Below, piece after piece: positions 29,821-40,110 of a stretch of 64,000 nt of DNA (positions within the stretch are counted from its first letter, which is position 1; every line of letters begins with the position of its first letter). The stretch comes from Vibrio gelatinilyticus (GTDB lineage: Bacteria; Pseudomonadota; Gammaproteobacteria; Enterobacterales; Vibrionaceae). Location: positions 398,695 through 462,694 of the forward strand of contig NZ_JAJNNZ010000002.1 of NCBI RefSeq assembly GCF_022836845.1, given 5' to 3'. Made by a program: the position numbers and the translations under genes. The notes under the pieces were generated by a model. That model searched no databases and was not told the DNA's origin. It was given only the letters and a program-made list of their open reading frames with translations.

Positions 29821-30855
29821 ATGAGTTCTCAACACCAGCAGCAGTTTCTACAGGCCATGGTCGGCCATTGGGAATCGCTTATACGTGACTTAGCCAAGCA
29901 ACCGCTTTCCATTGACCAGTTTCTCGATCGTGCCAACATTCGGCGAATAAGTTACGGTCACTACCACACGCTAAGTACCCAACAGGTACTCACTCTCATG
30001 AAGCTGTCAATGGAACGACTTAATATCGACGGCATAGGACTTCGCATTGCGAGTCGTCTTACGATAGAAGACACCGGCGCATTGGGATTTGCCATGTTGG
30101 GTTGCAAAACACTCAAGCAATTATTGGAAACCATCATCCATATTCCCTGGATGACCAGTGGGTACGTCGACATCCGCATCGCCTATGACAAAGATTATGC
30201 CTACATCACGGCCGAAGACCGCTCTGCGTTTTGGACCCCACAGCCCTATACCATTGAGGACAGTATTGGCCACTATTACCTGGGTATCAAAAAGCTACTC
30301 GGTGAGCAGTTTGATCAATCTAAGATGCTAATTCAACTAAACTACCCAGCCCCAACATACAAACACTTATACCTACAGATGCTCGGAACCATGCCAACAT
30401 TTAATGCTTCAAGCAATCAGATTCGCTTACCAATTGAATGGATAGAAATGCCCATTTCCGGCAATGAATCTTTGGTGGCAAAAATCGCAGCAAAACACAG
30501 TGCCGAAATCAATCAAGAAGCACGTTCAACCATCCGCGATCAAATACGTATGAGGCTTTATGCCCAACTCGCTTCAGGAGTCCCGACAATGGAACAAATG
30601 GCGAGGACGCTCAACACTACCTCAAGAACCATGCGACGCCGATTAGCTGAAGAAGGTAAGACCTACAAGCAGTTAGTGCTTGAAGTTCGTATGCAGATGG
30701 CAAGTGAGTACCTTCTCAACACGTCATTAACCATCAGTGATATTGCCGCGCTGCTTGACTACCACTCAGCGCCTCCTTTTATACGAGCCTTTACCCAACA
30801 CCACCAGTGCTCACCGGCAAAATTTAAAAACCGGCAAAAAAAAGCCCAGCTATAA
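29821..30855 (+). CDS. AraC-family transcriptional regulator
   Basis: 344 residues from the ATG at 29821, which has AAGGA seven bases upstream. An in-frame ATG at 29797 would add eight residues but has no ribosome-binding site. The N-terminal half is an arabinose-binding-like sensor domain (the type found in OruR-like AraC regulators), with the conserved LGFAMLGCKTLKQLLETI region. The C-terminal AraC helix-turn-helix pair spans about 245-340 (SRTMRRRLAEEGKTYKQLV, then TISDIAALLDYHSAPPFIRA). It is divergent from the ureohydrolase and convergent with the oxidoreductase, so it is the natural candidate regulator of both. Its inducer is unknown. Confidence 0.88.
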   Translation: MSSQHQQQFLQAMVGHWESLIRDLAKQPLSIDQFLDRANIRRISYGHYHTLSTQQVLTLMKLSMERLNIDGIGLRIASRLTIEDTGALGFAMLGCKTLKQLLETIIHIPWMTSGYVDIRIAYDKDYAYITAEDRSAFWTPQPYTIEDSIGHYYLGIKKLLGEQFDQSKMLIQLNYPAPTYKHLYLQMLGTMPTFNASSNQIRLPIEWIEMPISGNESLVAKIAAKHSAEINQEARSTIRDQIRMRLYAQLASGVPTMEQMARTLNTTSRTMRRRLAEEGKTYKQLVLEVRMQMASEYLLNTSLTISDIAALLDYHSAPPFIRAFTQHHQCSPAKFKNRQKKAQL

Positions 30856-30863
30856 AGCTGGGC
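30836..30863 (-). terminator. Terminator of the Ldh2-family gene
   Basis: The 8-bp stem GCCCAGCT (30844-30851) with AGCTGGGC (30856-30863) and a 4-base loop is followed on the minus strand by eight T. The stop codon of the plus-strand AraC gene (30853-30855) lies in the loop, so the two genes share this element. Confidence 0.92.
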
Positions 30864-30889
30864 CAAAATCATGTGCGTATGACTTTCAA

Positions 30890-32065
30890 TTACTTACGGA
30901 TAGTTTCCGCCGCGCGCTCAGCGCCAACTTTCGCTTCCCACTTCGCGTTTAGCTCTTCGATTGAAGTGCCTGAACGCTCTAGGAAAGACTTGAAACCTAC
31001 CCAGTGAGAATCCATTACTTGATGCTCATCAGTTGCGTTTGCTAGTGCTTTTAGGCCCCACTCGTCTGGGATGTAAACATTGTCAAAGCCAGCGCGTGGA
31101 CGGTTTTCTTTAATCGCTTTAACGAACATGTCGCTCTTACGCTTCACTTCTTCGATTGGGCCGAAGTGGCTTGGGTCGATTACTAGGATGTAAGAACCGC
31201 CTACTGGACATGGTGCATCTTCCATAGTGAAGAAATCACTTGGTACTGCTGGAAGCTCAGGTGCAATCTTACCTTTAGGGTTGATGATTGCTGTCATTAC
31301 TTCGTTCCAGATGTTTAGCGAGTAAAGGCGTGGCGTTAGGAAAGTCCATGGTGCTTTACAGTCAGCAACACGGCCGTAACCTTCGATGAGAGAGCCCCAC
31401 TTACGTGCGTCAGCCGTTAGCTCACCAGTGTCTTGGTCAACTAGAGCAGCAACATGTAGGTCACGCTCATTTACGATAGCATCACAGATGTGAGAATCGT
31501 AACCTTCACCGATCATGATAGACGTTACTAGCGGTAACTCTTCACCACCAACTAGAGCCGCATCGAACGGAGGGCAAGACATTGCTGGATCCATACCGCC
31601 GAATGGTGCGTTTAGAGGTACAGAGTTGTTTGAAGACATTGCAAACATGCCTTCTTTCATTGCCATCTGTGTGTAGTTAGAGAAGTTGCCGCCGTCACAG
31701 TGGTCGTAACCGAATACGATAGAGATACCGTGCTTGCGAGCTTTCTCGATAGCTGTTTGTGCCATTAGGGTACAAACGTAGTGACCAGAAGATTTCTTAC
31801 CGTTGTAAACCGCCCAAGTGTCGCCTTCAGACTCGATTTCTGGGGTTGTTGTTGCGTCTAGGATACCAGCTTCGTATGGGATCGTAACAGCTTCAATTAC
31901 GCCAAGACCTTGGTGCAGTTTACCTTGTAGGCCACCTACTAGTAGGTTGTGCGCTAGAATATCTGCGTGAGTTTGGTCTGCACCGATGTGCTTCCAAGAT
32001 TCAGAAACGATGAACGAGAAGTACTCGTTGTTAAACGTAGTTGTAGGGCTGGTCACTTTAGCCAT
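30890..32065 (-). CDS. Ldh2/malate-lactate dehydrogenase family oxidoreductase
   Basis: 391 residues, longer than typical members (330-360). Family landmarks are visible: the N-terminal catalytic-histidine region GKLHQGLGV (H51) and a second histidine segment YDHCDGGNF (H122), corresponding to the usual SNHFGxAG. The motif FAMSSNNSVPLNAPFGG is the NAD(P)-binding loop. The family reduces or oxidises 2-hydroxy acids (malate, lactate, ureidoglycolate, diketogulonate) or cyclic imino acids such as delta-1-pyrroline-2-carboxylate. The substrate here cannot be read. Strong codon bias, like that of the neighbouring enolase gene, suggests high expression. It probably functions with the ureohydrolase beyond the AraC gene. 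Confidence 0.82.
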   Translation of the reverse strand: MAKVTSPTTTFNNEYFSFIVSESWKHIGADQTHADILAHNLLVGGLQGKLHQGLGVIEAVTIPYEAGILDATTTPEIESEGDTWAVYNGKKSSGHYVCTLMAQTAIEKARKHGISIVFGYDHCDGGNFSNYTQMAMKEGMFAMSSNNSVPLNAPFGGMDPAMSCPPFDAALVGGEELPLVTSIMIGEGYDSHICDAIVNERDLHVAALVDQDTGELTADARKWGSLIEGYGRVADCKAPWTFLTPRLYSLNIWNEVMTAIINPKGKIAPELPAVPSDFFTMEDAPCPVGGSYILVIDPSHFGPIEEVKRKSDMFVKAIKENRPRAGFDNVYIPDEWGLKALANATDEHQVMDSHWVGFKSFLERSGTSIEELNAKWEAKVGAERAAETIRK

Positions 32066-32140
32066 GGTAAAGTCCTCTTATGTAGGATAATCACTTTATT
32101 GAATCTGATCACAGTTTATCCCACTACTCCATTTTGGTAA

Positions 32141-32179
32141 GTAACATACTGGATATTGTTACCTAAGACCGACTGTTAC
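32141..32179. promoter_or_regulatory. TGTTAC repeats before the Ldh2-family gene
   Basis: GTAACA (32141-32146) and TGTTAC (32157-32162) form an inverted pair with 10-base spacing, and a third TGTTAC lies at 32174-32179, 17 bases from the second. They lie 76-114 bases upstream of the Ldh2-family ATG (32065). They could be an operator for the neighbouring AraC-type regulator; this is inference. Confidence 0.35.
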
Positions 32180-32210
32180 TTCTCGACATGAGCACTCACA
32201 ATTACAGAAC

Positions 32211-32240
32211 AAAAAAAAACCGCCCCATAAGGGACGGTTT
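32211..32240 (-). terminator. eno intrinsic terminator
   Basis: The stem (32217-32226 with 32231-32240; AACCGCCCC against GGGACGGTT, one wobble in RNA) has an ATAA loop and runs into a T tract of nine on the minus strand. It lies 27 bases after the eno stop. Confidence 0.9.
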
Positions 32241-32266
32241 AATAAAAGATTTAAACAATCAAACGA

Positions 32267-33580
<1,314 letters not shown>

Positions 33581-33606
33581 TCATTAAGTATAAATGTCAA
33601 ATTAAA

Positions 33607-33632
33607 GGCAGTGGCATACCTTTGCCACTGCC
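33607..33632. repeat. 10-bp inverted repeat between pyrG and eno
   Basis: GGCAGTGGCA (33607-33616) and TGCCACTGCC (33623-33632) pair perfectly around a 6-base loop, 10 bases after the pyrG stop. On the minus strand the following bases are TTTAATTTGACA, a weak T-run, so this may be a leaky terminator or a processing or stability element between pyrG and eno. Confidence 0.7.
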
Positions 33633-33642
33633 CGTATCTTTT

Positions 33643-35355
<1,713 letters not shown>

Positions 35356-35444
35356 TTATCGCCACAACGTGAAACTTATCACAGTCAGAATTTTTATTTT
35401 TTGCTTCAAATCAATTGTCGAAACTTACACCAACATGAGTTATC

Positions 35445-36257
35445 TCACAAATCCTGCTTTTTTTCTTGTTTTTTTACATCATTCCAGAACATATCTAGTT
35501 GTTCTAACGAGAAATCTGTAAGAATTTTTCCTTTTTGCGTTGCTCGCTTTTCTACCCCTTTAAAACGACGAATAAATTTATTATTCGCCTTGGCAAGAGC
35601 TACTTCAGGATCTTTTCCAAGATGTCTAACAAGATTCACGGTCGCAAACAATAAGTCTCCTAACTCTTCTTCTACCTTATCTTCATTCATATCTACCTGC
35701 AGAGCCTCGTGCACGACTTCATCCACTTCTTCATGAACCTTGTCTGCGACAGGCCCGAGTGTCGCCCAGTCAAAGCCATACTTAGCACATTGCTTTTGTA
35801 TTTTATTGGCTCTAGACAGTGCAGGTAGAGAGTTTGGTATTGAGTCTAGAATACTTTGTTCAATTTTTCCTACCTCAGCTTTTTCCTTGCGTTTCTCGGC
35901 CTCCCAGTTTGCATTAATTTCAGCTTCGTTGTTAAACTCAGCATCCGAAAATACATGGGGGTGACGACGCGTTAGCTTGTTACTCACACCTTGAATAACA
36001 TCTTCAAAATCAAACAAATCTTGCTCTTTAGCCAGCTGGCTGTAAAACACGACTTGAAAGAGCAGATCCCCCAATTCTTCTTTGAGGTTATCCCAATCTT
36101 GATTGTAGATAGCATCGACCACTTCATAAGTTTCTTCAATGGTATGGGGTACTATGGTGTCAAACGACTGCTTAAGATCCCACGGGCAGCCGTTTTCAGG
36201 ATGACGAAGCTGCGCCATAATATCGAGTAGCTGATGAATGGATTTGTCTGAGTTCAT
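35445..36257 (-). CDS. mazG: Nucleoside triphosphate pyrophosphohydrolase MazG
   Basis: 270 residues with two MazG domains in tandem. Each carries the EExxE12-28ExxD pattern: [10 protein letters not shown] followed by [14 protein letters not shown], and [10 protein letters not shown] followed by [14 protein letters not shown]. MazG hydrolyses NTPs to NMPs and in E. coli lowers ppGpp levels under starvation. It follows relA by 54 bases with a terminator-like hairpin; the mazEF toxin pair found between these genes in E. coli is absent. The 161 bases after its stop hold the pyrG promoter region. Confidence 0.96.
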   Translation of the reverse strand: MNSDKSIHQLLDIMAQLRHPENGCPWDLKQSFDTIVPHTIEETYEVVDAIYNQDWDNLKEELGDLLFQVVFYSQLAKEQDLFDFEDVIQGVSNKLTRRHPHVFSDAEFNNEAEINANWEAEKRKEKAEVGKIEQSILDSIPNSLPALSRANKIQKQCAKYGFDWATLGPVADKVHEEVDEVVHEALQVDMNEDKVEEELGDLLFATVNLVRHLGKDPEVALAKANNKFIRRFKGVEKRATQKGKILTDFSLEQLDMFWNDVKKQEKKQDL

Positions 36258-36270
36258 GGTTCAACCTATA

Positions 36271-36299
36271 AAAAATAAAGGGCTGGAAAACCAACCCTT
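36271..36299 (-). terminator. Hairpin terminator after relA
   Basis: AAGGGCTGG (36278-36286 region) pairs with CCAACCCTT (36291-36299) with one mismatch, and the minus strand continues into TTATTTTT. It lies immediately past the relA stop and upstream of mazG, so mazG may need its own promoter or readthrough. Confidence 0.75.
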
Positions 36300-36311
36300 T
36301 GTTGTTTCTGG

Positions 36312-38537
36312 CTAGCCTAGCCGCTTCACTGTCATCACATCTTTAATTTGTTCGATGCGCTTTGTCACCCTTGAGAAGATCTCTATATTGGTCAACTCAA
36401 GATCAAAGTCCATGATCGACAATTGGCGTTTATAATCACTGCGACTTTTCATGCTAGTCACTTTGATTTTCTCATTGGTGAGCAGTGTGGTGATGTCTTT
36501 TAATAAACCACTGCGCTCTAAGGCTTCAATGCGTACCGTCAAGATATAAGAGCCGACAAAGCCACTCCCCCAAACGGTATCAATGATGCGCTCTGGAGCA
36601 TGAAGACTGAGCTCCTCGAGTTGCTCGCAATCGCTACGGTGTACCGAGATGCCTCGCCCTTGGGTAATGTAGCCTTTGATTTGATCGCCCGGGATCGGCT
36701 GGCAACAGCGAGCAAGGTGAGTCATCAAATTATCCACCCCCTCAACTACAACAGCATCTTTGCGAGGTCGGCTTTGTTGAGTGGGTTTATTTTCGGATTC
36801 TTTAAGTTTTTCGAGCGCTTTTTGATCTTCTTCCTCGGCCGTGGGTTTATTCACCAACGCGTTGATGTGATTAACAACTTGGTTGATCCTCAAGTCGCCA
36901 CTACCAATGCCTGCATACAACTCATCAGGCGTATTGACGTTAAAACGCTTCACCGCATACTGCTCTGCGTCTTTTAACGTTGCGCCAATCTTAGTCAATT
37001 CAGTTTCTAGTATTTCGCGTCCTGCTTCTAAGTTTTGCTCACGACTCTCTTTGCGGAACCACGCATTGATCTTAGCACGAGCTCGGCCAGAGCGGACAAA
37101 ACCCAATGTCGGGTTTAGCCAGTCTCGTGACGGATTTGGCTCTTTTTGGGTAATAATTTCAACTTGATCACCCATCGTCAATTGATGAGTAAACGGCACG
37201 ATTCGTCCTGCTACTTTTGCACCAATGCAGCGATGACCGACCATGGAGTGAATATGGTAGGCAAAGTCTAATGGCGTGGCGCCCATAGGTAAGTCGACCA
37301 CATCACCGCGTGGGGTAAAGGCATAGACGCGGTCGTCAAAGACCTGACTACGTACTTCATCGAGCATTTCACCCGAATCTGACATCTCTTCTTGCCAATC
37401 AAGTAGCTTGCGAAGCCAGGTGATTTTCTCATCGTAGCCACTGCGCCCGCTGCTGCTGCTGCCTTCTTTGTACTTCCAGTGGGCGGCAACACCAAGCTCG
37501 GACTCTTCATGCATCTGCTTGGTACGGATCTGGATTTCAATGGTTTTACCCTCAGGCCCCAAGATCACAGTGTGAATCGATTGATAACCATTGGGTTTTG
37601 GATTCGCCACATAGTCATCAAACTCACTTGGCAGATGTTTGTATTTGGTATGCACTAGACCAAGGGCCGCGTAACAATCTTGCAGTCGCTCGGCAATAAT
37701 TCGCACCGCACGGACATCAAAAAGCTCATCAAAGTCCAAGCTCTTTTTCTGCATTTTTCGCCAAATACTGTAAATATGCTTTGGTCGACCGCTGACTTCC
37801 GCCTGGATCTGAGAGGCTTGCATTTCCTGAGTCAGGTCAGACACAAAATCATGGATATATTGCTCACGAACAATGCGCCGTTCAGAGAGCTGTTTGGCAA
37901 TTTGTTTGTAGGTTGTCGGTTGCTGATAGCGAAAAGCGTAATCCTCTATTTCCCACTTAAGCTGACCAATCCCCAGTCGGTTGGCTAACGGTGCGTAGAT
38001 ATTGGCGCACTCTTTTGCCGCCGTGCAGCGAACGTCATCTGGCTCATCTTTGACTTCGCGCAAATTACAGATCCGCTCAGCCAGTTTAATGACGACGCAG
38101 CGAAAGTCGTCAACCATCGCCAACAGCATGCGACGAACATTATCCACCTGACCTGACGCAGCAGAGCCTTCTAGAGTCACGTTGAGTTGACCAATGGCGG
38201 CCATTTCAACCACACCGTCAATCAGTTTGACGATCTCTTTACCGTAGTCTTCTTCAAACTGCTCTCGCTGATAGGCGCCACTTGAGACCAATGGGAATAA
38301 CTGAGCGGCGATTAGGGTCGCCTTATCCATCGATAAGGTGATCAGGATTTCAATCATTTCACGGCCGCGCCACAGCAGTAGCCCACCAAGTTCATGATCT
38401 TTTACCAGTGTTTCACACTGCTGATACACCTCTTTGAGTCTTTTGGATGTGTTCTTATCTTGCTCTAGTGACGCAATCCAACTATCCAGTTCAAACTGTT
38501 CATTTGGGTTTAAATGCGCGCTTCTTACCGCAACCAT
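36312..38537 (-). CDS. relA: GTP pyrophosphokinase RelA
   Basis: 741 residues (E. coli 744). The N-terminal pseudo-hydrolase domain (about 20-190) lacks the HD pair of SpoT-type hydrolases. It is followed by the (p)ppGpp synthetase (about 230-350, including VRIIAERLQDCYAALG and NPKPNGYQSIHT), the TGS domain (about 405-465, VYAFTPRGDVVDLPMGATP), a zinc-finger-like region with HLARCCQPIPGD, and a C-terminal ACT domain. RelA makes the alarmone when uncharged tRNA enters the ribosome. It lies 45 bases after rlmD. Confidence 0.97.
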   Translation of the reverse strand: MVAVRSAHLNPNEQFELDSWIASLEQDKNTSKRLKEVYQQCETLVKDHELGGLLLWRGREMIEILITLSMDKATLIAAQLFPLVSSGAYQREQFEEDYGKEIVKLIDGVVEMAAIGQLNVTLEGSAASGQVDNVRRMLLAMVDDFRCVVIKLAERICNLREVKDEPDDVRCTAAKECANIYAPLANRLGIGQLKWEIEDYAFRYQQPTTYKQIAKQLSERRIVREQYIHDFVSDLTQEMQASQIQAEVSGRPKHIYSIWRKMQKKSLDFDELFDVRAVRIIAERLQDCYAALGLVHTKYKHLPSEFDDYVANPKPNGYQSIHTVILGPEGKTIEIQIRTKQMHEESELGVAAHWKYKEGSSSSGRSGYDEKITWLRKLLDWQEEMSDSGEMLDEVRSQVFDDRVYAFTPRGDVVDLPMGATPLDFAYHIHSMVGHRCIGAKVAGRIVPFTHQLTMGDQVEIITQKEPNPSRDWLNPTLGFVRSGRARAKINAWFRKESREQNLEAGREILETELTKIGATLKDAEQYAVKRFNVNTPDELYAGIGSGDLRINQVVNHINALVNKPTAEEEDQKALEKLKESENKPTQQSRPRKDAVVVEGVDNLMTHLARCCQPIPGDQIKGYITQGRGISVHRSDCEQLEELSLHAPERIIDTVWGSGFVGSYILTVRIEALERSGLLKDITTLLTNEKIKVTSMKSRSDYKRQLSIMDFDLELTNIEIFSRVTKRIEQIKDVMTVKRLG

Positions 38538-38582
38538 TATAATTCTTCCTAGTATTCCTTAATCCAACTAACTCGATCCTGA

Positions 38583-39905
38583 CTAACCAACGCGTTCAAA
38601 TAAGGCCATTGATTCTAAATGACTGGTGTGGGGGAACATATCCATCATTGCCAACTTAGTTAATTTGTAACCCTGTTGAATCAAGCTGCTGCTATCTCTG
38701 GCAAGGGTAGCAGGATTGCATGAAACATAAAGCACTCGCTGTGCGCCTAACTCAGAAACTTGATCTATCACACCTGTTGCACCCGCTCGAGCCGGATCCA
38801 GTAAAATTTTATCGAACTTTTCTGACGCCCACTCGCTGTTTGCCAGACTTTTATCTAAGTCCGCCTGGTAAAAATCGGCGTTGGTAATGTGATTGACATT
38901 GGCGTTGTCCTTGGCCCAGTCAACCATATCCTGAACGCCTTCGACGCCAATGACATAGTCGGCTTTTTTTGCAATAGGCAAAGTAAAATTGCCTAGGCCG
39001 CAAAACAGATCCAAAATGCGCTCATCGCTTTTTGGATCTAACCAGTCCATGGCTTGCTCTACCATTTTCTGGTTCACCTGCGCATTGACCTGAATAAAAT
39101 GCGACGGTAAAAAAGGCAGCTGCACACCAATTTCGTCGTAATAAGGTGCATCACCAAGTTGACGCTCTAGTCGGTCACTTTCTGGCATCAGATACAAGGT
39201 GGCCTGGTGCTTTCTTGCAAACGTTTCGAATGCTTTTCTGTCTTCATCGCACAGTGGACGCACATGGCGCAATACCATCACAGAGGTGTTACTGGCCTGC
39301 ACCAGCTCGACATGACCCAGCGCACTTTGGTCTTGGAAACGACTTAGCAATGTTGTCAGCCCTGGGATCAGGCTATTCAACCTGTCGTCCAGTACTGGGC
39401 AATGTGTGATATCGACAATCTGCTTACTCTGTTTTTTACGAAAGCCAATCTGCAACCGCCCAGCTTTCTTGTTCAAAAACACACTTAACCTCGCTCGACG
39501 ACGATAGCCAAGATCATCTCCAGAAATAACCTCATCAAGTTGCATTGTTTGACCGGCAAATTTTTCCATCATTTGGGACAGAGCTTGTTGCTTATACGTT
39601 AGTTGACTCTCTCTGGCTAAATGCTGCTGATTACAGCCGCCACACTCGTGGTAATGTGGACAGAAAGGCGAAACACGTTCGTCGCTAGAAATCAGGGTTT
39701 TAATAAGCTTAGCCTTGGCAAACTTACTTTTATTTTCCGTAAATTGAGCAACAACCTTCTCCCCCGGCAGTGCTCCTTCAATAAACACAGGCTTATTCTT
39801 ATGAAATGCAATACCAGCACCATGATGGTCGAGTCTGTTGATCTCAAACTCTTGATGCTTGGTCGTCACTGTCGATTTCTTTGTCGGTTTAAAAAAGCGC
39901 GCCAT
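38583..39905 (-). CDS. rlmD: 23S rRNA (uracil-1939) methyltransferase RlmD
   Basis: 440 residues from the ATG at 39905 ([10 protein letters not shown]). A longer frame to 39926 would add seven residues and reach into an upstream hairpin. It has an N-terminal TRAM domain, an iron-sulfur cysteine set in [14 protein letters not shown], the SAM motif [14 protein letters not shown], and the catalytic cysteine in [12 protein letters not shown]. RlmD makes m5U1939 in 23S rRNA. In E. coli rumA is likewise next to relA, and barA is divergent from it, as seen here. Confidence 0.96.
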   Translation of the reverse strand: MARFFKPTKKSTVTTKHQEFEINRLDHHGAGIAFHKNKPVFIEGALPGEKVVAQFTENKSKFAKAKLIKTLISSDERVSPFCPHYHECGGCNQQHLARESQLTYKQQALSQMMEKFAGQTMQLDEVISGDDLGYRRRARLSVFLNKKAGRLQIGFRKKQSKQIVDITHCPVLDDRLNSLIPGLTTLLSRFQDQSALGHVELVQASNTSVMVLRHVRPLCDEDRKAFETFARKHQATLYLMPESDRLERQLGDAPYYDEIGVQLPFLPSHFIQVNAQVNQKMVEQAMDWLDPKSDERILDLFCGLGNFTLPIAKKADYVIGVEGVQDMVDWAKDNANVNHITNADFYQADLDKSLANSEWASEKFDKILLDPARAGATGVIDQVSELGAQRVLYVSCNPATLARDSSSLIQQGYKLTKLAMMDMFPHTSHLESMALFERVG

Positions 39906-39925
39906 GTTAATTTCCAGTTTTAGCA

Positions 39926-39951
39926 CTTGCCAAACTACGTGGTTTGGCGAG
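39926..39951. repeat. Inverted repeat in the rlmD leader
   Basis: CTTGCCAAAC (39926-39935) and GTTTGGCGAG (39942-39951) pair over 10 positions with one wobble and a 6-base loop. It lies 20 bases upstream of the rlmD ATG, between the divergent rlmD and barA. It could be a 5' UTR hairpin or an operator. Confidence 0.5.
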
Positions 39952-40110
39952 TAAAATATGTTTAAAAATCACTATTCTATTGCTCAATGATTGTCGAACT
40001 GCTTTGCATTGATTAAGCTTACAACATCTCAAGAATGAATTGCCGGGTATTGTCCCATATCCTGCGCATTGATGACATCATTCCCGCATATTATTGAATT
40101 AGATTGGACC

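Noticed and set aside
36258..36311. mazEF toxin-antitoxin pair between relA and mazG
   Set aside because: The gap is only 54 bases and holds a hairpin; there is no room for a toxin pair.
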